A DNA stretch of 47,939 bases. It comes from Lysobacter antibioticus HS124 (GTDB taxonomy: Bacteria; Pseudomonadota; Gammaproteobacteria; Xanthomonadales; Xanthomonadaceae). The translations under genes were made by a program, and so were the position numbers. The DNA lies in contig NZ_HG424474.1 of the NCBI RefSeq assembly GCF_000336385.2, positions 1 through 47,939 on the forward strand. Direction: 5' to 3'. Shown piece after piece: positions 27,985-35,405 of the stretch; position 1 is the first letter of the stretch; each line of letters starts with the position of its first letter. A model generated the notes under the pieces. The model ran no database searches, was not told the origin of the DNA, and saw only the letters and a list, made by a program, of their open reading frames with translations.

Positions 27985-28376
27985 GACCGCCGCGCGTCGT
28001 CCCCGTGCAGGCGGGGGCGGCACGCGGTACGGCGAGGGTTCGCGATCCACGCGCCCCGGCGCTCGCCATTTCTGCCAACGCGGGGCCGGGACTGCGCAGC
28101 GGCACGAGTGCGCAGTCTCCGGATTCCAGGCTCTTGCCCGTCGTTCCCGCGCAGGCGGGAATGGCGGGCGGCATCGCGGCAGGGGCTGTGAAGTCTCCGG
28201 ATCTGCGCCCGCGCGAAGACGACCGACGCAAAGGAGGCGGCGCGTCCGAGCATTCGTCTCCGCCGTCGCGATAGCTGTAGTCTTCGCCGCAGCTGCCGCG
28301 ACCGGCCCGCGGCCAACCGCTTCCCGCCCCCCGTTCCGCACCGCCCCACACGGACGTCACCAGGCACCCGCTCAGA
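27985..28376. other. Intergenic repeat region inside the yjf operon
   Basis: This is a 392-bp non-coding gap. It has two copies of a GTCGTYCCCGYGCAGGCGGG repeat, which fold as CCCCG/CGGGG at 28001-28016 and TTCCCGC/GCGGGAA at 28144-28161. Between them is a third perfect stem, ACTGCGCA (28091-28098) with TGCGCAGT (28109-28116). It splits the operon between the PspA and channel genes and may lower or uncouple expression of the distal genes. A separate promoter for the channel gene was not found. Confidence 0.65.
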
Positions 28377-29426
28377 ATGATCGTCATCGGCAAGCTCTAC
28401 CGCCTCGTCCGCGGCCACCTGCGTCGGATCAGCTGGGGCGTGGTCGCGACTGCGCTGGTGCTGCACATGGGCCTGACCTGGCTGCTGCTGGCCTGGGCCG
28501 GCGAAGCCAAGCTGATCGCAGCCGACGCCTTCCTCTACTACTACATGACCACGGCCAGCACGATCGGCTACGGCGACCTGTCGCCGGGCTCGACCGCCGG
28601 CCGCTACGTCGTGGCCTTGTTCGTGATGCCGGGCGCGATCGCCCTGTTCGCCTCGGTGCTGGCCAAGACCAGCGCCAGCCTGCTGCATTTCTGGAAACGC
28701 CACCAAATGGGCAAGATGAGTTACGACGACCTGCAAGGCCACACCGTGCTGATCGGCTGGCATGGGCGCGAATCCGAGCGCCTGGTGCGACTGCTGCTGG
28801 CCGACACCCACACCGACGACGAGGGCATCGTGCTGCTCGCCGAAGGCCTGACCGAGAACCCGATGCCGGACCAGATCCGCTTCGTCGCGGTCGACTCCTA
28901 TGCCGACTGCGGGGAGTACACGCGCGCCGCCTTGGCCGGCGCGGCACGGGTGATCGTGCACGCGGCCGACGACGACCGCTCGCTGGCGGCGGTGTTCGCG
29001 GTCATGTCGCACCGACCGGCGGCGCACGTGGTCGCGCATTTCGACGCCGCCGCCGCGGCCGATCTGGTGCGCAGCCATTACCCGCACATCGAGTGCACGC
29101 GCCCGCTGCACGTCGACGTGATCGCGCGCGCAGCGCAGGACGCCGGCAGTTCGCTGGTCGCCGGCGAATGGCTCGGCGCCGGCGGCCCGACCCAGTTCAG
29201 CCTGCAGGTGCCGGCCGACGCCGCGCCGGTCCAGGCCGGCAAGCTGGCCGGCGCGTTCCGCGCCCAGGCTGCGTTGTGGGTCGGCTACCGCGACGGCCGC
29301 AGCGCGGCGCCGGTGCTCAACCCGCCCGATCATGTCGAGATCGCGCCCGGCACATTGTTGTATTACCTTGCCGACGCCCGCATCGACGGACGCCGCGTGC
29401 CCTGGGCCGCGCTGGCGGCCGGCTGA
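28377..29426 (+). CDS. Two-helix potassium channel with a cytosolic TrkA-N/RCK-like domain
   Basis: A 349-residue protein. Two membrane helices (about 20-40 and 75-100) flank a pore loop with the selectivity filter TIGYGD at 62-67 (MTTASTIGYGDLSPGS). After Met113 comes a Rossmann-type RCK domain (GHTVLIGWHGRESERLVRLL, about 120-139) and a C-terminal domain of about 100 residues. The layout is like MthK/Kch-type gated K+ channels, with a nucleotide-binding gating ring. In E. coli the yjf operon has no channel; channels of this type are found beside the PspA-YjfKLMC genes in other proteobacteria. Opening could set membrane potential or osmolarity when the partner proteins sense stress (inference). 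Confidence 0.92.
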   Translation: MIVIGKLYRLVRGHLRRISWGVVATALVLHMGLTWLLLAWAGEAKLIAADAFLYYYMTTASTIGYGDLSPGSTAGRYVVALFVMPGAIALFASVLAKTSASLLHFWKRHQMGKMSYDDLQGHTVLIGWHGRESERLVRLLLADTHTDDEGIVLLAEGLTENPMPDQIRFVAVDSYADCGEYTRAALAGAARVIVHAADDDRSLAAVFAVMSHRPAAHVVAHFDAAAAADLVRSHYPHIECTRPLHVDVIARAAQDAGSSLVAGEWLGAGGPTQFSLQVPADAAPVQAGKLAGAFRAQAALWVGYRDGRSAAPVLNPPDHVEIAPGTLLYYLADARIDGRRVPWAALAAG

Positions 29427-29469
29427 GGCGAGTGCGGCGATACCGGGCCATGCGAGACGAGGGCAGGCG

Positions 29470-30135
29470 ATGAGTTGGTTGAAGGGATTGTTCGGCGGCA
29501 ACGACAAGGCGCCCGCGAAGCCGGCGCTGCCGTTCGCGCACGAACTGCCGTTGGGGCTGCGGATCAACGGCCGGGTCGCGTTCGACACCATGATGTACCG
29601 CGCCCACCCGCAGGCCTGGAGCGCGCAGCTGCCCGAGGGCCACCAGGGGATTCCCTGCTACGGTCACATCGACCTCGGCGGCGGCCATGCGCTGCACCGC
29701 TTCTACCTCGACGACGACGCCTACCTGCAGGTCAGCACCGCCAGCGGCCAGATCGAGGGCATCAAGGCCTTCATGTTCCAGGAAACGGTGAACCCGCCCA
29801 ACCAGGCCGCGTTCCAGCGTTTCATCCACGAACATCCGCACCTGGGCGCGGACCGGATCGAATACGCCGGCCGCACCTGGTACCGCGAGTTCGGCGATGG
29901 CGAGGCCGCGGCCAAGGTGCCGGCGGTGGTCTACGACGAGGTCCTGTACCGCCACGACCCGCCGCGCCGCGACGACGACCTGACCCATTACGCCATGCTC
30001 TACCGCCGCGAGGTGGCCGAGCCGGAGCGCGAGGAATTCCTGCTGGTCACCGCCGAGGACTACGGCCCCAGCGAATTCGTCGTCACCTACGCGATCGGCC
30101 TGGACCTGACCACGGCCGACCTCGACATCACCTGA
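29470..30135 (+). CDS. yjfK: YjfK-like DUF2491 protein
   Basis: A 221-residue cytosolic protein of the DUF2491 family (E. coli YjfK). It opens with an amphipathic MSWLKGLFGG, which could associate with the membrane much as the PspA helix does. Acidic alpha/beta sequence follows, with LPLGLRINGRVAFDT near 27-41 and EYAGRTWYREFG near 137-148. No catalytic motif is visible. GGCAGGCG lies before the ATG as a weak ribosome site. It sits 43 bp after the channel gene and 37 bp before the DUF350 gene in the same operon. Confidence 0.9.
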   Translation: MSWLKGLFGGNDKAPAKPALPFAHELPLGLRINGRVAFDTMMYRAHPQAWSAQLPEGHQGIPCYGHIDLGGGHALHRFYLDDDAYLQVSTASGQIEGIKAFMFQETVNPPNQAAFQRFIHEHPHLGADRIEYAGRTWYREFGDGEAAAKVPAVVYDEVLYRHDPPRRDDDLTHYAMLYRREVAEPEREEFLLVTAEDYGPSEFVVTYAIGLDLTTADLDIT

Positions 30136-30172
30136 GCGCCGCGCCGCTCGTTCTTTCGCCTCAAGGATCACC

Positions 30173-30580
30173 ATGGACGCCCCGATCACCGCCCACAGCT
30201 TCCTCAACTTCCTCGCCTACGCCGGCACCGGCATCGGCGTGCTGATCGCCGCCGCGGTGGCCGTGCTGCTGATCACCCCGCATCGCGAGCTGAGCCTGAT
30301 CCGCGAAGGCAACGTCGCCGCCGCGACCGCGTTCTCCGGCACCCTGATCGGCCTGGCGCTGCCGCTGCATTCGGCGATTTCCAACTCGGTCAGCCTGATC
30401 GACGCGGCGATCTGGGGCGCGGTGTCGGTGGTGGTGCAACTGCTCGCCTTCCTGCTCGCGCGCCTGGTCCTGCCCAAGCTGTCGCAGCAGATCAGCCTGA
30501 ACCAGGCCGCCGCCGGCATCTTCTCCGCCGGCGTGTCGATCAGCGTCGGCCTGATCAACGCCGCCGCGATGACCCCGTGA
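30173..30580 (+). CDS. yjfL: YjfL-like DUF350 integral membrane protein
   Basis: A 135-residue inner-membrane protein of the DUF350 family with four predicted helices (about 8-35, 45-66, 76-97 and 107-132). Small residues (Gly, Ala, Ser) dominate helix 4 (AAGIFSAGVSISVGLINAAA), which suggests tight packing or oligomers. CAAGGATCACC provides the ribosome site. It is fourth from last in the set channel-yjfK-yjfL-yjfM-yjfC and its stop overlaps a GTG that could start yjfM. Its function is unknown; the operon suggests it is a membrane partner in the same response. Confidence 0.93.
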   Translation: MDAPITAHSFLNFLAYAGTGIGVLIAAAVAVLLITPHRELSLIREGNVAAATAFSGTLIGLALPLHSAISNSVSLIDAAIWGAVSVVVQLLAFLLARLVLPKLSQQISLNQAAAGIFSAGVSISVGLINAAAMTP

Positions 30581-30588
30581 GCGATGCC

Positions 30589-31200
30589 ATGAATCCGACC
30601 CAGAGCAAGCGTTCGCGCCAGCTGCGGCTGGTGTTGATGGCGGTGGCCGTGCCGGCCGCGCTGACCGGCTGCGAGGACGAACCCAGCGGCAAGATCCTGA
30701 CCGCGCGCGAAGAATGCGCGGTGCAGACCGAAATCTCGGTCGCCGACTGCCAGGCCGCCTACGAGAAGGCGCTGGCCGACCACGCCAAGCTGGCGCCGCG
30801 CTTCGAGAGCGAGCGCGAGTGCAACGACCAGTTCGGCGCCTGCCAGCCGGTGCCGCCGCAGTACGCCAACGGCAACCAGAACAGCTTCATGCCGCCGATG
30901 GCCGGGTTCCTGATCGGCTACGCCGTCTCGCAGGCGATGAACAGCGGCGGGGGCGGCTATTACTATGGCGTGCGCGGCGTCTCGCCGCTGTACCGCGACT
31001 ACCGCGGCGGCGGCTACCTGCGCCCCGGCGGCGAATACGTCGGCAAGAGCAGCGGCATGGTCCGCGGCAAGTACGGCGACACCGCCCTGCCGACCCGCGC
31101 GGTGACCGTGTCGCGCGCCGGCTTCGGCTCCAGCGCCGCCGCGCGCGGCGGCTTCGGCGGCAGCCGCAGCAGCGGCAGCTCGCGCGGTTGGGGCGGCTGA
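30589..31200 (+). CDS. yjfM: YjfM-like DUF1190 lipoprotein
   Basis: A 203-residue predicted lipoprotein with lipobox LTGC (Cys28). The domain holds five more cysteines (in EECAVQ, ADCQAAY, RECNDQFGACQP) that could form disulphides in the periplasm. This Cys pattern is that of DUF1190 (YjfM/YgiB). The C-terminal 90 residues are Gly/Ser/Tyr/Arg-rich and end in SSRGWGG, a low-complexity tail typical of the family. The ATG at 30589 is chosen; a GTG at 30577 overlapping the yjfL stop (GTGA) is an alternative that only adds four residues. Its gene directly precedes the amidoligase gene, as ygiB precedes ygiC in E. coli, which makes it a candidate partner or substrate. Confidence 0.92.
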   Translation: MNPTQSKRSRQLRLVLMAVAVPAALTGCEDEPSGKILTAREECAVQTEISVADCQAAYEKALADHAKLAPRFESERECNDQFGACQPVPPQYANGNQNSFMPPMAGFLIGYAVSQAMNSGGGGYYYGVRGVSPLYRDYRGGGYLRPGGEYVGKSSGMVRGKYGDTALPTRAVTVSRAGFGSSAAARGGFGGSRSSGSSRGWGG

Positions 31201-31252
31201 GCGCTGCCCCCATCTCGAACCGCATCCGACCGACCACGGACGACCGCACCGA

Positions 31253-32440
31253 ATGAAGCGCATCGCCGCGACCCCGCGCCCGGACTGGCGCGAGCAGGCC
31301 CAGTCGCTGGGCTTCCATTTCCATACCATCGACGGCGCGCCGTACTGGGACGAGTCGGCGTACTACGCCTTCAGCCTGCGCCAGATCGAGGACGACATCG
31401 AGCAGCCGACCCAGGACCTGCACGACCTGGCGATGGGCCTGGTCGACGAGGTGGTCGGCTCGGAAGAACTGTTGCAACGGCTGGCGATTCCGCCGCAGTA
31501 CTGGGACTGGATCGCCCAGTCCTGGCAACGCCGCGAGCCGCATCTGTACGGGCGCATGGACCTGGCCTACGACGGCCGCGGCCCGGCCAAGCTGTACGAG
31601 CTCAACTACGACACCCCGACCTCGCTGTACGAGGCGGCCTACTTCCAGTGGCTGTGGCTGGAACAGGGCATCGCCGCCGGCACGCTCGGCGCCGGCGCCG
31701 ACCAGTACAACCGCATCCAGGAACTGCTGATCGAAACCTTCGGCAGCCTGGCCCGCGACAAGCGCATCGTCACCCCGGTGCATTTCGCCGCGGTCGAGGG
31801 CTCGGCCGAGGACCAGGGCACGGTGCGCTATCTGCGCGATTGCGCCGAGCAGGCCGGCGTCGACACCCTGGAGCTGAGCATCGAAGGCATCGGCCTGAGC
31901 GCCGAGGGGTGGTTCACCGACGCCGACGACCGGGTCATCCGCACCCTGTTCAAGCTGTATCCGCTGGAATGGATGTTCGCCGAGGAGTACGGGGCCAAGC
32001 TCGCCGGCTCGCAGGTGCAACTGATCGAGCCGGCGTGGAAGGCGATCCTCAGCAACAAGGGCGTACTGCCGCTGTTGTGGGAGCGCCACCGCGGCCATCC
32101 CAACCTGCTCGAGGCGCATTTCGAGGACGATGCCGCGGCGCCGTTGCCGGCCGGCTGGGTGCGCAAGCCGCTGTTCTCGCGCGAGGGCGCCAACATCGAG
32201 CTGGTCATCGCCGACGGCCAGCGCCTGAGCAGCGACGGCCCCTATCGGGACGGCCCGACCGTCCGCCAGGCGCACCACGCCCTGCCGCGCTTCGACGGCG
32301 CCGACGGTGCGCCGAACTACCCGCTGATCGGCAGCTGGGTGGTGGCCGACGTCGCCGCCGGCATGGGCCTGCGCGAGGACGCCGGCCCGATCACCCAGGA
32401 CAGCTCGCGCTTCCTGCCGCACGCGATCGTCGAAGACTGA
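31253..32440 (+). CDS. yjfC: YjfC/YgiC-type ATP-grasp ligase (glutathionylspermidine synthase family)
   Basis: A 395-residue ATP-grasp enzyme of the glutathionylspermidine synthetase C-terminal family, without the N-terminal amidase of true Gss. Sequence blocks agree along the full length with E. coli YgiC/YjfC: RPDWREQAQSLGF (9-21), LYGRMDLAYDG, KLYELNYDTPTSLYEAA, FKLYPLEWMF, EPAWKAILSNKGVLPLLWE, KPLFSREGANIELV and LIGSWVVADVAAGMGLRED. The Lys, Glu and Asn residues expected for ATP and magnesium are present, so it should be active. It would join a carboxylate to an amine using ATP; the substrates are not known and need not be glutathione or spermidine. A hairpin follows the gene. Confidence 0.95.
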   Translation: MKRIAATPRPDWREQAQSLGFHFHTIDGAPYWDESAYYAFSLRQIEDDIEQPTQDLHDLAMGLVDEVVGSEELLQRLAIPPQYWDWIAQSWQRREPHLYGRMDLAYDGRGPAKLYELNYDTPTSLYEAAYFQWLWLEQGIAAGTLGAGADQYNRIQELLIETFGSLARDKRIVTPVHFAAVEGSAEDQGTVRYLRDCAEQAGVDTLELSIEGIGLSAEGWFTDADDRVIRTLFKLYPLEWMFAEEYGAKLAGSQVQLIEPAWKAILSNKGVLPLLWERHRGHPNLLEAHFEDDAAAPLPAGWVRKPLFSREGANIELVIADGQRLSSDGPYRDGPTVRQAHHALPRFDGADGAPNYPLIGSWVVADVAAGMGLREDAGPITQDSSRFLPHAIVED

Positions 32441-32458
32441 GCGCTTCGGCGCGGCATG

Positions 32459-32481
32459 GGACGGCCGCCTCGCGGCCGTCC
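32459..32481 (+). terminator. Hairpin after the yjf operon
   Basis: A perfect 10-bp stem, GGACGGCCGC (32459-32468) and GCGGCCGTCC (32472-32481), with a 3-base loop, 18 bases after the yjfC stop. There is no T-tract, so it could be a Rho-assisted end or a stabilising 3' hairpin. Confidence 0.55.
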
Positions 32482-32662
32482 ATACGCCGGCGCGTGGATT
32501 GAGCGAATTCCGCACTGCGGCCCAGTTTGGCCGTGATTGCGCCCGTGAAAGCCCGGGCCGCGATCCCTGGATGTATCGATGATCCCAGAGCGGGCCGGGC
32601 GGCCCGCCCGCGTCCGCATCGCGGACCGGCGCCTCGATTCTAATCTCGGGAGTAAGGAAGCT

Positions 32663-34306
32663 ATGCGACTCGAATCCAAGCCGACCCCCCTCGCGACGGC
32701 CCTCGCGATCGCCGCTGCCCTGAGCGTCGCCGGCAGCGCCCAGGCCGCCGACCTCAAGTCCGCCACCGCAGCGCAGGCGCGCGGCCTGATCGGCCAGCAC
32801 CTGGCGACGCTCCAGGCCGACGCCGGCGACGTTTTCCAGGTGCGCGACACCGTGGTCGACCGCGACGGCACCGGGCACGTGCGCTTCGAGCGCAGCTACC
32901 GCGGCCTGCGCGTGATCGGCGGCGACGTCGTCGCCAAGACCCAGCGCGGGCAACTGCGCGCGGCCCAACTGACCCTGCGCAGCGCGCAGCGGCCGTCGCT
33001 GGTCGCGCGGATCGGCCGCGAGGCCGCCGCGGTCGAGGCCGGCGCGCGCTTCGACGGCAAGCTGGTCCAGGTCCACCGCAACGAACTGGTGATCTACGCG
33101 CGCGGCGCGCAGCCGGTGCTGGCGTACGAGGTCACCCTGCAGGGCGAGGACACCCGCAAGCACTCCGGCTTCGTCACTTATTACGTCGACGCCACGAGCG
33201 GCAAGGTGCTGGACGCCCAGGACCAGTTGCAGACCGCGGCCGCGGTCGGCACCGGCAAGACCTACTACTACGGCAACCTCAGCATCGCCACCGACCAGAA
33301 GAGCGCGACCAGGTTCGACCTGATCGACACCACCCGCGGCAACGGCGCGGTCTACGACGCCAAGGGCGCGGCGATCTCGAACCTGTTCGACATCCTGTTC
33401 GCGACCTGGGGCGCGACCCTGTTCACCGACACCGACAACACCTGGGGCAACAACGCGCTCAGCGACCGCGCCACCGTCGCTACCGACATCCACTACGGCG
33501 TCGGCGCCACCTGGGACTATTTCAAGAACGTGCACGGCCGCAACGGCCTGTACAACGACGGCGTCGGCATCAAGAGCTACGCCCACACCAACTTCAAGCG
33601 CGCCGACGGCAGCACCACCGGGGTCAACGCCGCGTATTTCGCCCTGACCAAGGTGATGTTCTACGGCGACGGCGACGCCGCGCGCGGCTTCGGCCCGATC
33701 GTGGGCATCGACGTCGCCGGCCACGAGATGTCGCACGGGGTCAACGCCGCCACCGCCAACCTGGCCTATTCCGGCGACGCCGGCGGCCTCAACGAGGCCA
33801 ACTCCGACATCTTCGGCACCCTGGTCGAGTTCTACGCCAACCACCCCAACGACCCGGGCGACTACCGCATCGGCGAAATCATGCGCAGCGGCGGGCTGGC
33901 CTTCCGCGACATGTACAACCAGGGCGCCGACGGCAAGTCGTTCAACTGCTACATCCCCGGCGGCTTCGATCCCAGCCAGGGCGCCGGCGGCGCGCACGAC
34001 CCGCACTACACGTCCGGGGTCGGCAACCGCTTCTTCTATCTGCTCGCCGAAGGCGCGGTGGTGCCGGCCGGCTCCGGCCTGACCCCGGCCCAGCTGGTGT
34101 GCAACGGCGACACCGCGATCGCCGGCATCGGCCGCGATAAGGCCGGCAAGATCTGGTATCGCGCGCTGACCACTAAGTTCACCTCCAGCACCAGCTACCC
34201 GCAGGCGCGGGCGGCGACCCTGGCCGCCGCGGCCGAGCTGTACGGCGCCGGTTCGGCCGAACAGACCGCGGTGGCGCGGGCCTGGAGCGCGGCCGCGGTC
34301 AACTGA
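32663..34306 (+). CDS. Secreted thermolysin-like M4 zinc metalloprotease
   Basis: A 547-residue secreted protease precursor. The signal peptide ends at about residue 28 (SAQA-ADL). A fungalysin/thermolysin propeptide (about 30-100) and a PepSY-like inhibitory domain (about 110-190) follow. The catalytic domain starts near 200 and has HEMSH at 354-358, the third ligand Glu378 in GGLNEANSD (24 residues after His354, the thermolysin spacing) and the transition-state His448 in DPHYTSGVGNR. The protein ends right after the catalytic domain and lacks the PPC or P domain that many relatives in this group carry. It should degrade extracellular protein, as in other predatory or lytic Lysobacter-type bacteria. 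AAGGAAG precedes the ATG. Confidence 0.95.
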   Translation: MRLESKPTPLATALAIAAALSVAGSAQAADLKSATAAQARGLIGQHLATLQADAGDVFQVRDTVVDRDGTGHVRFERSYRGLRVIGGDVVAKTQRGQLRAAQLTLRSAQRPSLVARIGREAAAVEAGARFDGKLVQVHRNELVIYARGAQPVLAYEVTLQGEDTRKHSGFVTYYVDATSGKVLDAQDQLQTAAAVGTGKTYYYGNLSIATDQKSATRFDLIDTTRGNGAVYDAKGAAISNLFDILFATWGATLFTDTDNTWGNNALSDRATVATDIHYGVGATWDYFKNVHGRNGLYNDGVGIKSYAHTNFKRADGSTTGVNAAYFALTKVMFYGDGDAARGFGPIVGIDVAGHEMSHGVNAATANLAYSGDAGGLNEANSDIFGTLVEFYANHPNDPGDYRIGEIMRSGGLAFRDMYNQGADGKSFNCYIPGGFDPSQGAGGAHDPHYTSGVGNRFFYLLAEGAVVPAGSGLTPAQLVCNGDTAIAGIGRDKAGKIWYRALTTKFTSSTSYPQARAATLAAAAELYGAGSAEQTAVARAWSAAAVN

Positions 34307-34327
34307 GCCGCGACCCCGCCGAGGATG

Positions 34328-34353
34328 CGGCGGCCCGCTGCGGCGGGCCGCCG
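34328..34353 (+). terminator. Strong hairpin after the M4 protease gene
   Basis: A perfect 11-bp stem, CGGCGGCCCGC (34328-34338) and GCGGGCCGCCG (34343-34353), with a TGCG loop, 21 bases after the protease stop. No T-tract follows. Confidence 0.6.
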
Positions 34354-34583
34354 TGCGGCGACGGAAACCTTGCGCGGCGCCGCAAGCGTGCGCGCGGTCG
34401 CGGTCCGTAAGCGCGAAACCCGGCGCAGACGCTGCAGCCGGTGTTGCGCTATGCGATCCTGCCGGGCCGATCCGACGCGACCCCCGGCGCGAACGAACCG
34501 ACCCGCATGAGCCAGCCCTGTCCGCCCGCTTTCCGTTCGCCCTGTCCGCCCGCCGAGCGCCGCCGCACGATGGGAGGGCGGCG

Positions 34584-35348
34584 ATGAGCGCCGATGCCGC
34601 CGCGCTGGAGCCCGCCGTGGACGCGGCCGATCCGCGCTCCGGCGACGACGGCTTCGTGTTCGACGCCGGCGCCTTCGCCTGCGTCGCCGCCGGCCGCGAC
34701 CTCACCGGTTACGCCTGCCGCTTCCGCAGCGACGGCTACCGCGACGATCTGTTCGCCGCCTATGCGATCGCCTGGCCGTCTCAGCTCGACCGCGCCGTGG
34801 TCAAGCGGCGCAGCGACTACCTCGCCGGGCGGATCTGCGCACGGCGCGCGCTGATTGCGCTCGGCCTGGGCGCGGTCGACGTGCCGATCGGGCCGGACCG
34901 CGAGCCGGTGTGGCCGGCCGGGGTGATCGCCTCGATCTCGCACGCCGGCGACCGCGCCGTCTGCCTGGCCAGCGCCGACCCGCAGGTCGTCGGCCTGGGC
35001 ATCGACATCGAGGGCCGGCTGCCGCCGGGCATGGCCGCCGACATCCGCAACGAGGTCGTCGACGCGGCCGAGTCGGCGGCGATCGAGACCCATTTCGCCG
35101 ACCCGGTGCAGGGCCTGGCGACCGTGTTCTCGGCCAAGGAAAGCCTGTTCAAGGCCTTGTTCCCGCAGGTCGGCGAGTTCTTCGGCTTCGAGGCCATGCG
35201 CATCGCCGGGCTGCAGCCGGGACGGATCGAGTTCGCCGCTACCCAGACCCTGGCGGCGACGGTGCGCGAGGGCGACCGGTTCGCGGTCGACTATCTGCTC
35301 GACGGCGAGGACGTGCGCACCGTGGCCTGCGTGCTGCGCCGCGGCTGA
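34584..35348 (+). CDS. 4'-phosphopantetheinyl transferase, EntD/Sfp superfamily
   Basis: A 254-residue enzyme that moves phosphopantetheine from CoA onto carrier proteins of non-ribosomal peptide and polyketide synthases. It matches the EntD-like group: KRRSDYLAGRICARRAL (74-90), SISHAGDRAVCLAS (117-130), the magnesium site GIDIE with Asp141 and Glu143, and FSAKESLFK (183-190) with Glu187. All catalytic residues are present. GGGAGG lies before the ATG at 34584. It is followed after 57 bp by a fused PabAB gene on the same strand, a hint that both serve specialised metabolism. No carrier-protein or synthase gene is in the window. Confidence 0.94.
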   Translation: MSADAAALEPAVDAADPRSGDDGFVFDAGAFACVAAGRDLTGYACRFRSDGYRDDLFAAYAIAWPSQLDRAVVKRRSDYLAGRICARRALIALGLGAVDVPIGPDREPVWPAGVIASISHAGDRAVCLASADPQVVGLGIDIEGRLPPGMAADIRNEVVDAAESAAIETHFADPVQGLATVFSAKESLFKALFPQVGEFFGFEAMRIAGLQPGRIEFAATQTLAATVREGDRFAVDYLLDGEDVRTVACVLRRG

Positions 35349-35405
35349 GGGCCCGCCGCCGGCCGGTCCCGGCCCGGCGGCGCCGATCTGTACGACAATG
35401 GGCGG

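Noticed and set aside
30887-34705. A minus-strand open frame of over 1,200 codons
   Set aside because: It is antisense to yjfM, yjfC and the M4 protease, all of which are unambiguous.
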